A stretch of 10,910 nt of DNA. Origin: Bacteriovoracaceae bacterium. GTDB lineage: Bacteria; Bdellovibrionota; UBA1018. The notes under the pieces were generated by a model. That model was not told the DNA's origin and did no database searches. It saw only the letters and a list, made by a program, of their open reading frames with translations. The position numbers and the translations under genes are program-made. Of the stretch, positions 1 through 7,366 are shown piece by piece; within the stretch, counting starts at the first letter, position 1; the number at the start of each line of letters is the position of its first letter. The stretch is from assembly GCA_947446835.1 (NCBI GenBank), contig CANFHS010000063.1:1-10910 (forward strand), written 5' to 3'.

Positions 1-669
1 ATCTGGAAAGCGGTGCAGGACTTCAAGGAGGAGTACAAGGGCACTTCCCTGCTCCAGCCCCGGGCCGTTTACCGTTTCTTCCGGGCCGAAAGCGCGGGTA
101 ACCGGCTCAGGCTCGTTCCCGAAGGCGAAGGCGAGCCTGGAGAGTTCGAGTTCCCGCGCCAGAAGCGCGACCAGGGTCTCTGCCTTTCGGATTACGTGCG
201 CCCGGCCGACGGCAACCCGCCGCGCGACACCGCGGCGATGTTCCTGGTGAGCGTCGGCCGCAACGTGCGCGAAATGGCCGAAAACCTGAAGAACCGGGGC
301 GACTACCTCAAGAGCCACATCCTGCAGGCCCTGGCCCTGGAAAGCGCCGAGGCCTATGCCGAGATGCTGCACAGCCAGCTTCGCAAGACCTGGGGCTTCC
401 CGGACGCTCCGGCCATGACCATGATGGAGCGCTTCCAGGCCAAGTACCAGGGCAAGCGCTACTCGTTCGGTTATCCGGCCTGCCCGCGGCTGGATGACCA
501 GGCCACGCTGTTCCGCATGCTTCAGGCCCAGGACCTGGGCGTGCAGCTCACCGAAGGCTTCATGATGGACCCGGAGGCCTCGGTTTCGGCCATCGTGTTC
601 CACCACCCGGACACCACCTATTTCTCGGTCGGGCTCAGAGGGGGACCTGAGGATGACAACCGCCAGTAA
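1..669 (+). CDS. metH: Methionine synthase MetH, C-terminal activation (AdoMet-binding) domain, 5' partial
   Basis: The reading frame is open to the left edge (the first codons read I-W-K-A), so the GTG at 13 is not a convincing start and the gene begins outside the window. The 222 visible residues match the MetH activation domain, which binds S-adenosylmethionine to re-methylate oxidised cob(II)alamin. Visible signatures are LLQPRAVYRFF near residue 17, the AdoMet-binding stretch RYSFGYPACP near 153-162, and TEGFMMDPEASVSAIVFHHP near 184-203, which is close to the usual domain end. The R-x-x-x-G-Y-P motif is intact. Whether this is the tail of a full-length MetH or a separately encoded activation domain cannot be decided here. 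The stop lies 17 bp inside the next gene, so the two are almost certainly co-transcribed and translationally coupled. Confidence 0.93.
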   Translation: MWKAVQDFKEEYKGTSLLQPRAVYRFFRAESAGNRLRLVPEGEGEPGEFEFPRQKRDQGLCLSDYVRPADGNPPRDTAAMFLVSVGRNVREMAENLKNRGDYLKSHILQALALESAEAYAEMLHSQLRKTWGFPDAPAMTMMERFQAKYQGKRYSFGYPACPRLDDQATLFRMLQAQDLGVQLTEGFMMDPEASVSAIVFHHPDTTYFSVGLRGGPEDDNRQ

Positions 670-1711
670 GCGGCTACAGACCACGGCCATCGGGAGCCTG
701 CCGCATCCCAATATCGATTCGGCGCTGGGCTTCGCGTTCCGGTGCGATGTGCCCTTCCTGCCCCAGATTCCCAGGCGCAATCCCTGGGAATACATGATTG
801 CCCAGGCCTGCGAGGGACTGCCCGGCCTGGAAGCCCGCGCCGACGGTGCGGTACTGCTCGACCTGGCCGTCTGGAGCGGCCGCATGCGGGCGCTCAACCA
901 GCGCCTGGATGAAGCCTTCGCGCGGACGGACGAGCCCCAGGCCTTCGAAGGCTTCGAGCCCTCCAACGCCACTTCCAGCTCCTGGCAGCCCTTCCTTTTC
1001 GAGCTGGAGGAGCGCCAAAGCCGCCTGGCCAAGATCCAGATCGCAGGCCCCTTGACCAGCCAGTGGTCCATCGTCACGCGCGAAGGAAAGCAGGCCACCG
1101 AGGACCCCGAGCTTTCGGCCCAGATCTTCCGGCTGGTCCTGGCGCGCGCCATCGCCATGGTGCGCAGGCTGAAGAGCATCGAGGTGCAACCGCTGATCTT
1201 CCTGGATGAGCCCGGCCTGTACGCCGCGCGCACGCTGGGTCATCGGCAAAAGGTTGCGTTCCGTGAGCTGGGGATCTTCAGCCAGACGCTGCAACGGGAA
1301 GGCGCCCTGGTGGGCGTGCACTGCTGCTCGAACACCGCCTGGGACGAGCTTCTGGCGCTGGGGCTGGACGTGGTGAGCCTGGACGCGGGACTTTCACTCG
1401 ACTCGCTGCTCGCGCACCGGCAGCAGCTCGATCCGTTCCTGGCCAGCGGCGGACGCCTGGCCTTGGGCATCGTGCCCACGGCGCACCGCGAGCTGGCATC
1501 CGGGCAGCCCCCGGACGCCGAGTCCTTGTGCGAAAGCCTCCGGGTCCGGCTGGAGCAGGCGTTTTCGGGTGATCCGAGCTGGGTCAAGCGCACGCTCTCG
1601 GGCGCGCTCCTGACCCCGGCCTGCGGGCTGGGCCTGCACACGGTGCCTGAAGCCGAGGAAGCCCTGTCGCTGCTGCAGGCGGTGCAGGAGCGGCTGTCCC
1701 ACTCCGGCTGA
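653..1711 (+). CDS. UROD/MetE-like zinc-dependent methyltransferase-family protein
   Basis: This 352-residue protein resembles the C-terminal catalytic half of cobalamin-independent methionine synthase and the related UROD/MetE-like barrel proteins. Family marks are TTAIGSLPHP (10-19), a PQIPRRNPWEYM stretch (37-48), EGLPG (54-58), FLDEPGL (183-189), and LALGIVPT (269-276). By position, the zinc ligands would be His223 and Cys225 in VHCCSN, Asp244 in SLDAG where MetE has Glu, and Cys324 in TPACG. The N-terminal half of true MetE is absent, so it is unlikely to be a standard MetE. The ATG is preceded by a purine-rich site (AGAGGGGGA, 637-645, about 8 nt spacing) that supports this start. It overlaps the metH end and probably handles methyl groups from corrinoid, folate or a methylated thiol. 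The substrate is unknown. Some homologues are annotated 'methionine synthase' by similarity only. Confidence 0.8.
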   Translation: MTTASKRLQTTAIGSLPHPNIDSALGFAFRCDVPFLPQIPRRNPWEYMIAQACEGLPGLEARADGAVLLDLAVWSGRMRALNQRLDEAFARTDEPQAFEGFEPSNATSSSWQPFLFELEERQSRLAKIQIAGPLTSQWSIVTREGKQATEDPELSAQIFRLVLARAIAMVRRLKSIEVQPLIFLDEPGLYAARTLGHRQKVAFRELGIFSQTLQREGALVGVHCCSNTAWDELLALGLDVVSLDAGLSLDSLLAHRQQLDPFLASGGRLALGIVPTAHRELASGQPPDAESLCESLRVRLEQAFSGDPSWVKRTLSGALLTPACGLGLHTVPEAEEALSLLQAVQERLSHSG

Positions 1712-1713
1712 GC

Positions 1714-4017
1714 TCAACGCCCCGAGGCTACCGCCCGGACTGCCCCTGGAACCACCAGCGGAGTGCTCTGCGCCTGCTTCCAGTCGAACGGGAAGTTGCG
1801 CTTCTGCTGACGGCAATCGGCCCAGGCCTGCCACGGCCCTTCCGGGTTCCGCAGGTCCGGGCGCTCCAGGTCCTCTTGAGAGCCGGCCAGTCCCACGTAA
1901 ACCTGGGGCGGGTCGGAGAGCTCGACCACCAGGCGATGCGAGGCGCCCTGCGTGTGGTTCCAGCCTGAGCCATTCCACCGCAGCGTGCCCGGGTTGACCG
2001 ACTGCTCGTCGCCTCCGGTCGGAAGCGCCGGCACCGCGAAAGCCGGCTCGCCGCTCAGGTGCTCAAACGGGGCCTGGTGCCAGTCACCCCAGGTCTGCTT
2101 CGGGTATCCGGCTTCGTCCGAGTGCAGGTCCGCGCGGGCGGCCCGGAAGGCATCCAGCACGGTCTGGGCTTCCACGCGCAGGCCGGAGGGTTCACCTCCC
2201 TTTTGCAGGGCCCGGAAAAGCGCCGCTTCTTTCCCCTGCAACGGCTCGAGCAGGTGATCCATCCAGCGCCGGTACAGCGGGCACGCCCGGCACTCGCGCG
2301 TGGCCATTCCATCCCAGGCCTTGAGTTCGCCCAGCGACGCCAGCTCGGAGGGCGTCCACGCGATGTTGCCGGCCTCGGCCAGCTTGCCCAGCAGGAGGTC
2401 CTTGAACCAGCGCGCTTCGACAGACTGCACGTCGCACTGGATACGGGCCAGCGACCCGGTGTCGTGGCGCGGCCTGGACTGGAGCAGCTCCTCGATGCGC
2501 AGGGCGCGAAGGCCCATGGCGTACGAGTAGCCTCCGAAGAACTGCCCATCCGCAGGCCAGTGCCGGTTGTTGGCCGTGGCGATCCAGCCGCGAGCCGGGT
2601 TGAGCAGGTGCGGAACCTGGTCGGCGGTGAGCAGGGGCCAATTTTCCACTTCGCTCATGCGGCTCTCGGCGATGCGCGCGGGCCAGGGACCGTCGGCCCG
2701 CGGAATCTTGCCCACCACGCGGTAGCCGATGCCGCCCCGGGTGTCCGCGAACACGAAGTTGAAGCTGGGGGCTCCGACCTGGGCCAAGATCCGGTCGGCC
2801 TCCTGGACTGTCTCGGCCGAATTGAGGTCCAGGAAGGAGGCCACTTCCTTGCCGGAAAGCCCGAGCCCCGTCCAGCGCAGCACCCAGGCCTTGCCCCGCG
2901 GCGAGTCGAGGGGAAGAATGGGCCAACCTTGCGCGGTCCGGCGGAATCCCTTGAAGGCGAACGGGAGCTTCAGGCCATGCCATTTGAACCAGATCCACGG
3001 ACGCGAGGAGACGCTCTTCTTGAGCTCGCTTTCATCGACCAGGAAAACCCGGGCGGTGTCCAGGTAGCTGTTGGTCAGGCCCCAGGCCAGGTGCCGGTTG
3101 GCGCCGCTCACGATCCAGGGAATTCCCGGGAGCGAGGCCCCGATGGCGTCCAGCCCCGGCGCCTCGAGGTGGATCCAGTACCAGAACGGCGGATGCTTCA
3201 GGCCCAGGTGCGGATCGTTGGCAAAGAGCGCCTTGCCCGTGCGGCTGAGCCGGGGCGCCACGACCCAGTTGTTCGAGCCCATCCCCGCGGGCGAAAGCCA
3301 CTCGGGCATCCGCTCCTCGAAGTGCGAGGCCCAGCGCGGCGCCTCGAACCGGGGCCCGTCGTTTGCGGCGCTTCGGACCTGCGTGGGCTGCTTGCCGGCG
3401 GAGGCCTTCGGGTATTCCCCGTCCTTCAGCACGGTCACATCCCAGGGCATGCCCGTTTCTCGCCAGAACGAGTCGGGAACGCCCGGAAAGCGCGCGGCCC
3501 GGTCGTTCTCTTTCAGGTCGGTCTCGAAAGTTTTCCGGGTCTGGTCAAAGCTCTGCAGGAGCATGAGCAGGAGCGAATCGTGCGCACGCCAGGCTTCGGG
3601 GCGGTAGCCCCAATGCCGGAACTCATAACCCTTCTCGGCCACACGGAATCCCTGGTTCACTCCGGCGGCATAGGCTTCGAGTCGCGCCCGGGCTTCGGGC
3701 GGGAACTCGGCAAGCAGGCGCCGGGCTTCGGCCTCGAGGCCCAGAAGCCGCATGAAGAAGTCCTGGCGGATGGAGTCCTTGCCGAAGAGCTCGGCCTGAC
3801 GTCCCTGTGCCAGCCGGCGCAGGAATTCCATCTGCCAGCCGCGATGCGCGGCATGGACCTGGCCCAGGCAGGCCATGAGCTGGAGCGGGTCGGCCGCACG
3901 CAGGTGGACCACCTGCTGGGGGTCTTCGGCCAGGTCACACTGGGCGTCGGTTCCGGCCTGGGCAACGGTGGAAGCCCAGGCCAAAAGGCCCAGGCCGAGA
4001 AGGTGCGCGAATTTCAT
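1714..4017 (-). CDS. Penicillin acylase family (peptidase S45) Ntn hydrolase, exported
   Basis: A 767-residue precursor of the penicillin/AHL acylase family, which hydrolyses amide bonds of beta-lactams, acyl-homoserine lactones or other N-acyl compounds. A Sec signal peptide is clear: K2, a hydrophobic core at 5-17, and a likely cut after AQA at 21. The family self-cleaves to expose an N-terminal nucleophile; here it is Ser248 in GMGSNNWVV, giving an alpha part of about 225 residues and a beta part of about 520. Other conserved blocks are ANDPHL (266-271), SGANRHLAWGLTN (304-316), TANNRHWP further on, GLRALRIEELL, and a C-terminal GASHRLVVELSDPP block. Length fits the family. It acts in the periplasm or outside the cell. 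Its substrate cannot be read from sequence. It ends 2 bp from the convergent upstream gene and is divergent from tyrS. No Shine-Dalgarno is evident before the ATG. Confidence 0.92.
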   Translation of the reverse strand: MKFAHLLGLGLLAWASTVAQAGTDAQCDLAEDPQQVVHLRAADPLQLMACLGQVHAAHRGWQMEFLRRLAQGRQAELFGKDSIRQDFFMRLLGLEAEARRLLAEFPPEARARLEAYAAGVNQGFRVAEKGYEFRHWGYRPEAWRAHDSLLLMLLQSFDQTRKTFETDLKENDRAARFPGVPDSFWRETGMPWDVTVLKDGEYPKASAGKQPTQVRSAANDGPRFEAPRWASHFEERMPEWLSPAGMGSNNWVVAPRLSRTGKALFANDPHLGLKHPPFWYWIHLEAPGLDAIGASLPGIPWIVSGANRHLAWGLTNSYLDTARVFLVDESELKKSVSSRPWIWFKWHGLKLPFAFKGFRRTAQGWPILPLDSPRGKAWVLRWTGLGLSGKEVASFLDLNSAETVQEADRILAQVGAPSFNFVFADTRGGIGYRVVGKIPRADGPWPARIAESRMSEVENWPLLTADQVPHLLNPARGWIATANNRHWPADGQFFGGYSYAMGLRALRIEELLQSRPRHDTGSLARIQCDVQSVEARWFKDLLLGKLAEAGNIAWTPSELASLGELKAWDGMATRECRACPLYRRWMDHLLEPLQGKEAALFRALQKGGEPSGLRVEAQTVLDAFRAARADLHSDEAGYPKQTWGDWHQAPFEHLSGEPAFAVPALPTGGDEQSVNPGTLRWNGSGWNHTQGASHRLVVELSDPPQVYVGLAGSQEDLERPDLRNPEGPWQAWADCRQQKRNFPFDWKQAQSTPLVVPGAVRAVASGR

Positions 4018-4041
4018 GGGGCGATGTTGGCATCAACCGGG

Positions 4042-4070
4042 TTTCCTGTCCAACGCGGCTCGGGTATCAT
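4042..4070 (+). promoter_or_regulatory. Candidate sigma70-type promoter for tyrS
   Basis: TTTCCT (4042-4047) and TATCAT (4065-4070) are separated by 17 bp. The -10 matches the consensus at five of six bases; the -35 is weak (three of six). The predicted transcription start falls at about 4077-4079, on or next to the tyrS ATG, so the message would be leaderless or nearly so. This agrees with the lack of a Shine-Dalgarno there. It lies in the 61-bp divergent gap shared with the acylase gene. Inferred by pattern only. Confidence 0.35.
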
Positions 4071-4078
4071 GCAACGCC

Positions 4079-5407
4079 ATGAGCCCCATGACCCTGGACA
4101 CCGGACTTTTTGCCGACCTCGAATTTCGTGGCCTGATCAAGCAGACCACCGACCCGGAACTGGGCACGACGCTGGGTCGCGAAAGCCTGACCGTCTACGT
4201 GGGCTTTGACCCCACGGCCGACAGCCTCCATGTGGGATCGCTGCTTCCGCTCCTGGTCCTGAGGCGCTTCCAGGAAGCCGGTCACCGCGCCATTGCCGTG
4301 GTGGGCGGCGCCACCGGGATGATCGGCGACCCGTCGGGCAAGAGCCAGGAACGCTCCCTGCTTTCGGCCGAACAGCTGGAAAAGAACCTGGCGGGCATCA
4401 CCCGCACGGTTTCGCGGTTCCTGCGCCTGGACGGGCCGAATCCGGCCCAGGTCCTGGACAACGCCGAATTTTTCCGGGGGCTTTCCTACATCGAGTTCCT
4501 GCGCGACATCGGCAAGCACTTCACCATCAACCACATGATGGCCAAGGAGTCGGTGCGGGCGCGCCTGGAGGACCGGGAGCACGGCATCTCGTACACCGAG
4601 TTCAGCTACATGCTGCTGCAGGCGTACGACTTCTTCGTGCTGAACCAGAAGCACCGTTGCCGCCTGCAGGTGGGCGGAAGCGACCAGTGGGGCAACATCA
4701 CGGCCGGTATCGAGCTGATCCGCCGGATGCGCGCGCACTCGACCACCACGGACCACCCCATCGCGCAGCAGGAAGTGTTCGGCCTGACCCACCCGCTGGT
4801 CACCAAGAGCGATGGCACCAAGTTCGGCAAGACCGAGTCGGGCGCCGTGTGGCTGGACGCCGAAAAAACGTCGCCCTACCGCTTCTACCAGTACTTCATC
4901 CAGACGCCCGACGCGGACGCGGTGACCTTCCTGAAGTACTTCACCTTCCTGCCCCACGCCGAGATCACCCGCCTGGAAGAGACCGTGAAATCGGCCCCGG
5001 AGCGCCGCGAGGCCCAGCTCACGCTGGCCCGGGAACTGACGCGCCTGGTGCACGGCGAGGCTGGCCTGAAGCGCGCCGAGCTGGCCACTCAGGCCCTGTT
5101 CAGCACCGAGATCCGCAACCTGGACGAGCAGACCTTGCGCGAAGTGTTCCAGGACGCGCCCACCACGCGCCTGGAACGCGCCCGCCTGGACGGCGCAGGC
5201 CTGGGCCTGATCGACGCCGTGGCCGAGAGCGGCCTTTGCCCTTCCAAGGGGCAGGCCCGCAAGGACATCCAGGCCGGCGGCATCTACGTGAACAACGAGC
5301 GCGTGCAGGACCCGGCTGCCACCCTGGGAGCCAAGGACCTGATCGCCGAACGTTTCCTGGTGCTCCGCAAAGGCAAGAAGACCTACCAGCTCATCGCGTT
5401 TGAATGA
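4079..5407 (+). CDS. tyrS: Tyrosyl-tRNA synthetase (class I)
   Basis: A 442-residue enzyme that charges tRNA-Tyr with tyrosine in the cytoplasm. The Rossmann catalytic domain carries VGFDPTADSLHVGS (41-54, the HIGH region), GGATGMIGDPSGK (76-88), the tyrosine-pocket block YMLLQAYDF (177-185) with Tyr178, Gln181 and Asp184, GGSDQWGNI (199-207), and the KMSKS-equivalent KFGKT (248-252). A C-terminal S4 RNA-binding domain spans about 374-440 (SKGQARKDIQAGGIYVNNERV region). Length is usual. I chose ATG 4079; ATG 4088 (three residues shorter) is an alternative. The frame stays open upstream to 3875, but that part is antisense to the acylase gene and has no family similarity. The HIGH motif reads HVGS rather than HxGH. 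The gene is probably monocistronic, as it is divergent from one neighbour and convergent with the other. Confidence 0.97.
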   Translation: MSPMTLDTGLFADLEFRGLIKQTTDPELGTTLGRESLTVYVGFDPTADSLHVGSLLPLLVLRRFQEAGHRAIAVVGGATGMIGDPSGKSQERSLLSAEQLEKNLAGITRTVSRFLRLDGPNPAQVLDNAEFFRGLSYIEFLRDIGKHFTINHMMAKESVRARLEDREHGISYTEFSYMLLQAYDFFVLNQKHRCRLQVGGSDQWGNITAGIELIRRMRAHSTTTDHPIAQQEVFGLTHPLVTKSDGTKFGKTESGAVWLDAEKTSPYRFYQYFIQTPDADAVTFLKYFTFLPHAEITRLEETVKSAPERREAQLTLARELTRLVHGEAGLKRAELATQALFSTEIRNLDEQTLREVFQDAPTTRLERARLDGAGLGLIDAVAESGLCPSKGQARKDIQAGGIYVNNERVQDPAATLGAKDLIAERFLVLRKGKKTYQLIAFE

Positions 5408-5449
5408 CTGGCGCGCGCCAGTCCAGCAAGCTGACTGGCCCGCGCCAGT
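5405..5449. repeat. Tandem pair of palindromes, also forming one long inverted repeat; possible bidirectional terminator
   Basis: The first unit, ACTGGCGCGCGCCAGT at 5407-5422, is a perfect 16-bp palindrome that begins on the last base of the tyrS stop codon. The second, ACTGGCCCGCGCCAGT at 5434-5449, differs by one base, which breaks one pair. With the preceding TG these are 18-bp direct repeats with a 27-bp period. The spacer holds CAGC-AA-GCTG (5424-5433). As a result, the left arm 5407-5427 can also pair with the right arm 5430-5449 as one hairpin of about 20 bp, with a single mismatch and a single bulged C. It fills most of the 56-bp gap between convergent genes, so a transcription-end or mRNA-protecting role is likely. 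No T-tract follows on either strand, so it is not a standard intrinsic terminator. Confidence 0.85.
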
Positions 5450-5463
5450 GCAGTAGCCGCGGT

Positions 5464-6465
5464 TCAGCCTTCGTGCACGGTCCAGAAGCGCGAGCCCGCC
5501 CAGTGGGGCTCGCGCCCCAGCACGATCTGGCTCAGGATGGCCGCGGTGACGGCCGGGGCTTCCAGCTGGGGATTATGGCCGATACCGCGGATCGAGACTG
5601 ACCGCACCGTCGCGGGCGCGCCTTCGAGCGCCCGATGCCAGTGCGGAAGCCAGCCCGCGGGCACCAGACGGTCGCGATCCCCCCACACGATCCAGACCTG
5701 CGGCGTGCTGAGCTTGCCCAGGCGCGGCTCCAGGCGATGCCGGGTCCCGAACGAGTCCATGAATTCGCGCACGTCTTCGCGCTGGGTGAAGGCCCCGATT
5801 TCGCGGGCGATGAGGGGGAACCAGAAAGGTTCCTTTTCGAACATGTGCGTCCTGAGGGCGGCAAAACCTTCGCGCATGGAGCGATGAAACACGGACTCCC
5901 ACTCGCGGCGTTCCTGGTCGGTGCCGAAAACGCCCGAGGGGGCGATGAGCGTGAGCAACTCCAGACCCGGCCCACGCTCCGCACCGGCCTGCGCCGGCCG
6001 CGAGCCTTCGCTCAGGCGAAGCGCGTAGTCGGCGGCCAGCCAGCCGCCCAGGCTGTGGCCCATGAGCGCCTGCGGGCGCAGGGCGTCCAGCGTGTCGGCC
6101 ACGCGCTCCAGCAGCAGGTCCAGGCTGGGAATGGCCCGGTGCTCGCGCAGGAATCCCGCGAAGGCCGGGAAGTCCAGGCACACCAGTTCGTCGTAATTCC
6201 GGGAAAGCGCCGGGCGCATCGCGCCCAAGGTCAGCATCCAGGACAGGGGCGTGTCGCCGAAACCGGGAATGAACACCAAGCGCCGGGGACTGCGGCCACG
6301 GGGCTTCTTGCGGTACGGGAGACGCCACAGGCCGATGCGGGCCTCGCCCGTGCGGTGCTCCTCGAAGCGGAAGCCCAGGCGACCCACGGCCAGCTCCAGG
6401 GCGCGATGAAGCCCCTTCAGCAAGCCCGGACGACTCAGCAACTGGGGAAACAGCGATTTGGACAT
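5464..6465 (-). CDS. Alpha/beta hydrolase fold protein
   Basis: A 333-residue serine hydrolase of the alpha/beta fold. The strand-loop FIPGFGDTP (65-73) holds the oxyanion region, GHSLGG (136-141) the nucleophile Ser138, VWGDRDRLVP (260-269) the acid (probably Asp265), and GIGHNPQLEAP (295-305) the base His297. The cap region lies around 185-245. No signal peptide is evident, so it is probably cytoplasmic. The substrate is unknown; carboxylesterase, lipase-like and C-C hydrolase roles are all possible. I chose ATG at 6465. A TTG at 6504 would add 13 residues, but it coincides with a good -35 box (6499-6504), which argues against it. The gene is divergent from the membrane methyltransferase and convergent with tyrS. 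Confidence 0.9.
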   Translation of the reverse strand: MSKSLFPQLLSRPGLLKGLHRALELAVGRLGFRFEEHRTGEARIGLWRLPYRKKPRGRSPRRLVFIPGFGDTPLSWMLTLGAMRPALSRNYDELVCLDFPAFAGFLREHRAIPSLDLLLERVADTLDALRPQALMGHSLGGWLAADYALRLSEGSRPAQAGAERGPGLELLTLIAPSGVFGTDQERREWESVFHRSMREGFAALRTHMFEKEPFWFPLIAREIGAFTQREDVREFMDSFGTRHRLEPRLGKLSTPQVWIVWGDRDRLVPAGWLPHWHRALEGAPATVRSVSIRGIGHNPQLEAPAVTAAILSQIVLGREPHWAGSRFWTVHEG

Positions 6466-6475
6466 CAGCGGCAGC

Positions 6476-6504
6476 ACTATCAACCCGGACGGGCCTGGAT
6501 TCAA
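6476..6504 (-). promoter_or_regulatory. Candidate sigma70-type promoter for the alpha/beta hydrolase
   Basis: Read on the - strand, TTGAAT (6504-6499) and GATAGT (6481-6476) are separated by 17 bp, each matching the consensus at four of six bases. Transcription would begin at about 6469, a few bases before the ATG at 6465. This placement decides the start codon: the upstream in-frame TTG is inside the -35 box. No Shine-Dalgarno is seen. Inferred by pattern only. Confidence 0.4.
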
Positions 6505-6542
6505 GCCGTGAACTGAAGGCCGGTTTCCGGTACAAGGCCCTC

Positions 6543-7343
6543 ATGGACGACGCGCGCCGCCTTTCACCCCTGACCCGCTGGCTTTGGCTGGCTGCCCTGC
6601 TCGCCCTGGGGCTGCTGCCGAGTCTGGCGTTTTTCGTGTGGGTGGAACGGAACCTGGCCCTGCCGCCGGCTTGGACCCCGTATGAGTGGCCCTGGATCCG
6701 CCTGGGGGACGCAGGTTTCTGGACCCAGAACCTGTTCAACGCCGGCCTCTTTGTCGTGTTCGGACTGTTTCATTCCTGGCTGGCCCAGCCCCGGGTCCAG
6801 GCCGGACTCAGGGCCGTGCTGCCGCCCCAGACGATCCGCGCCTTCTACCTGGGGGTGAGCGGGCAGCTGCTGGTGGCACTCATGGGGTGCTGGCAGCACA
6901 CCGGCAGACTGGTGTGGGTCGCGCCCCTGCCCCAGGCGCAGGCCTACGCGCTTTCGGCCGCCCTGTTCCTGGGATTCATGGCGCTGGCAGGCCGGTCGAT
7001 GAGCCGCTTCAACGGGCTCGAGTTCGTGGGGCTTTGGCAGCTGTTCCAGCGCCGGCGTGAGCTGGATGCCCAGCCCGCGGCCGGGACCCGCCTGTACCGC
7101 GACGGCATCTATGCCCGGGTGAGGCATCCCATCTACCTCTTCACCAGCCTGGCCTTCGTGGTCACCCCGGTCATGACGTGGGACCGCTTGTGGCTCTCGG
7201 CGGTGATGCTGGCTTATCTGGCCGCAGCCATTCCGGTGGAGGAAAAGAAGCTCGTGGCCCTGTTCGGGGACGCCTACCGCGACTACCGCAGCCAGGTTCC
7301 GGCGCTGATCCCGTTCTGGCGCCCGCGCCCCAAATCAAGCTAG
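6543..7343 (+). CDS. Membrane methyltransferase of the ICMT/NnrU type, MddA-like
   Basis: A 266-residue integral membrane protein with about six hydrophobic segments (near 13-33, 62-80, 100-118, 136-153, 196-211 and 216-232). The C-terminal half carries the isoprenylcysteine-carboxyl-methyltransferase signature, which binds S-adenosylmethionine: LYRDGIYARVRHPIYLF (184-200), then PVEEKKLVALFGDAYRDYRSQVP (231-253). The N-terminal half has a GLFHSWLAQPR block (74-84) and an RAFYLG block (99-104), as in NnrU and methanethiol S-methyltransferase (MddA) relatives. A FNGLEFVGLWQL block (156-167) sits where MddA-type proteins have a similar loop. MddA makes dimethyl sulfide from methanethiol; whether this protein does so is inference. 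A weak AAGG (6534-6537) precedes the ATG. It is 23 bp upstream of metF on the same strand and is probably co-transcribed with it. A generic lipid or thiol methyltransferase is the main alternative. Confidence 0.8.
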   Translation: MDDARRLSPLTRWLWLAALLALGLLPSLAFFVWVERNLALPPAWTPYEWPWIRLGDAGFWTQNLFNAGLFVVFGLFHSWLAQPRVQAGLRAVLPPQTIRAFYLGVSGQLLVALMGCWQHTGRLVWVAPLPQAQAYALSAALFLGFMALAGRSMSRFNGLEFVGLWQLFQRRRELDAQPAAGTRLYRDGIYARVRHPIYLFTSLAFVVTPVMTWDRLWLSAVMLAYLAAAIPVEEKKLVALFGDAYRDYRSQVPALIPFWRPRPKSS

Positions 7344-7366
7344 ACTGGAACCACAAGGGTTCATCC

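Noticed and set aside
3875..4078. An N-terminal extension of tyrS from an upstream in-frame start
   Set aside because: It would be antisense to the acylase signal-peptide region and has no TyrRS similarity; the family N-terminus fits ATG 4079.
2059..4209. A 716-codon open frame on + opposite the acylase gene
   Set aside because: Long antisense frames are expected in GC-rich genes. The translation is low-complexity in character (rich in Gly, Arg, Pro), matches no family I know, and overlaps the start of tyrS, while the - strand frame has clear acylase motifs.
5573..6739. A 388-codon open frame on - spanning the hydrolase and the start of the membrane methyltransferase
   Set aside because: It is a shifted shadow of the alpha/beta hydrolase with Arg/Pro-rich translation and no motifs; it also crosses a divergent promoter region.
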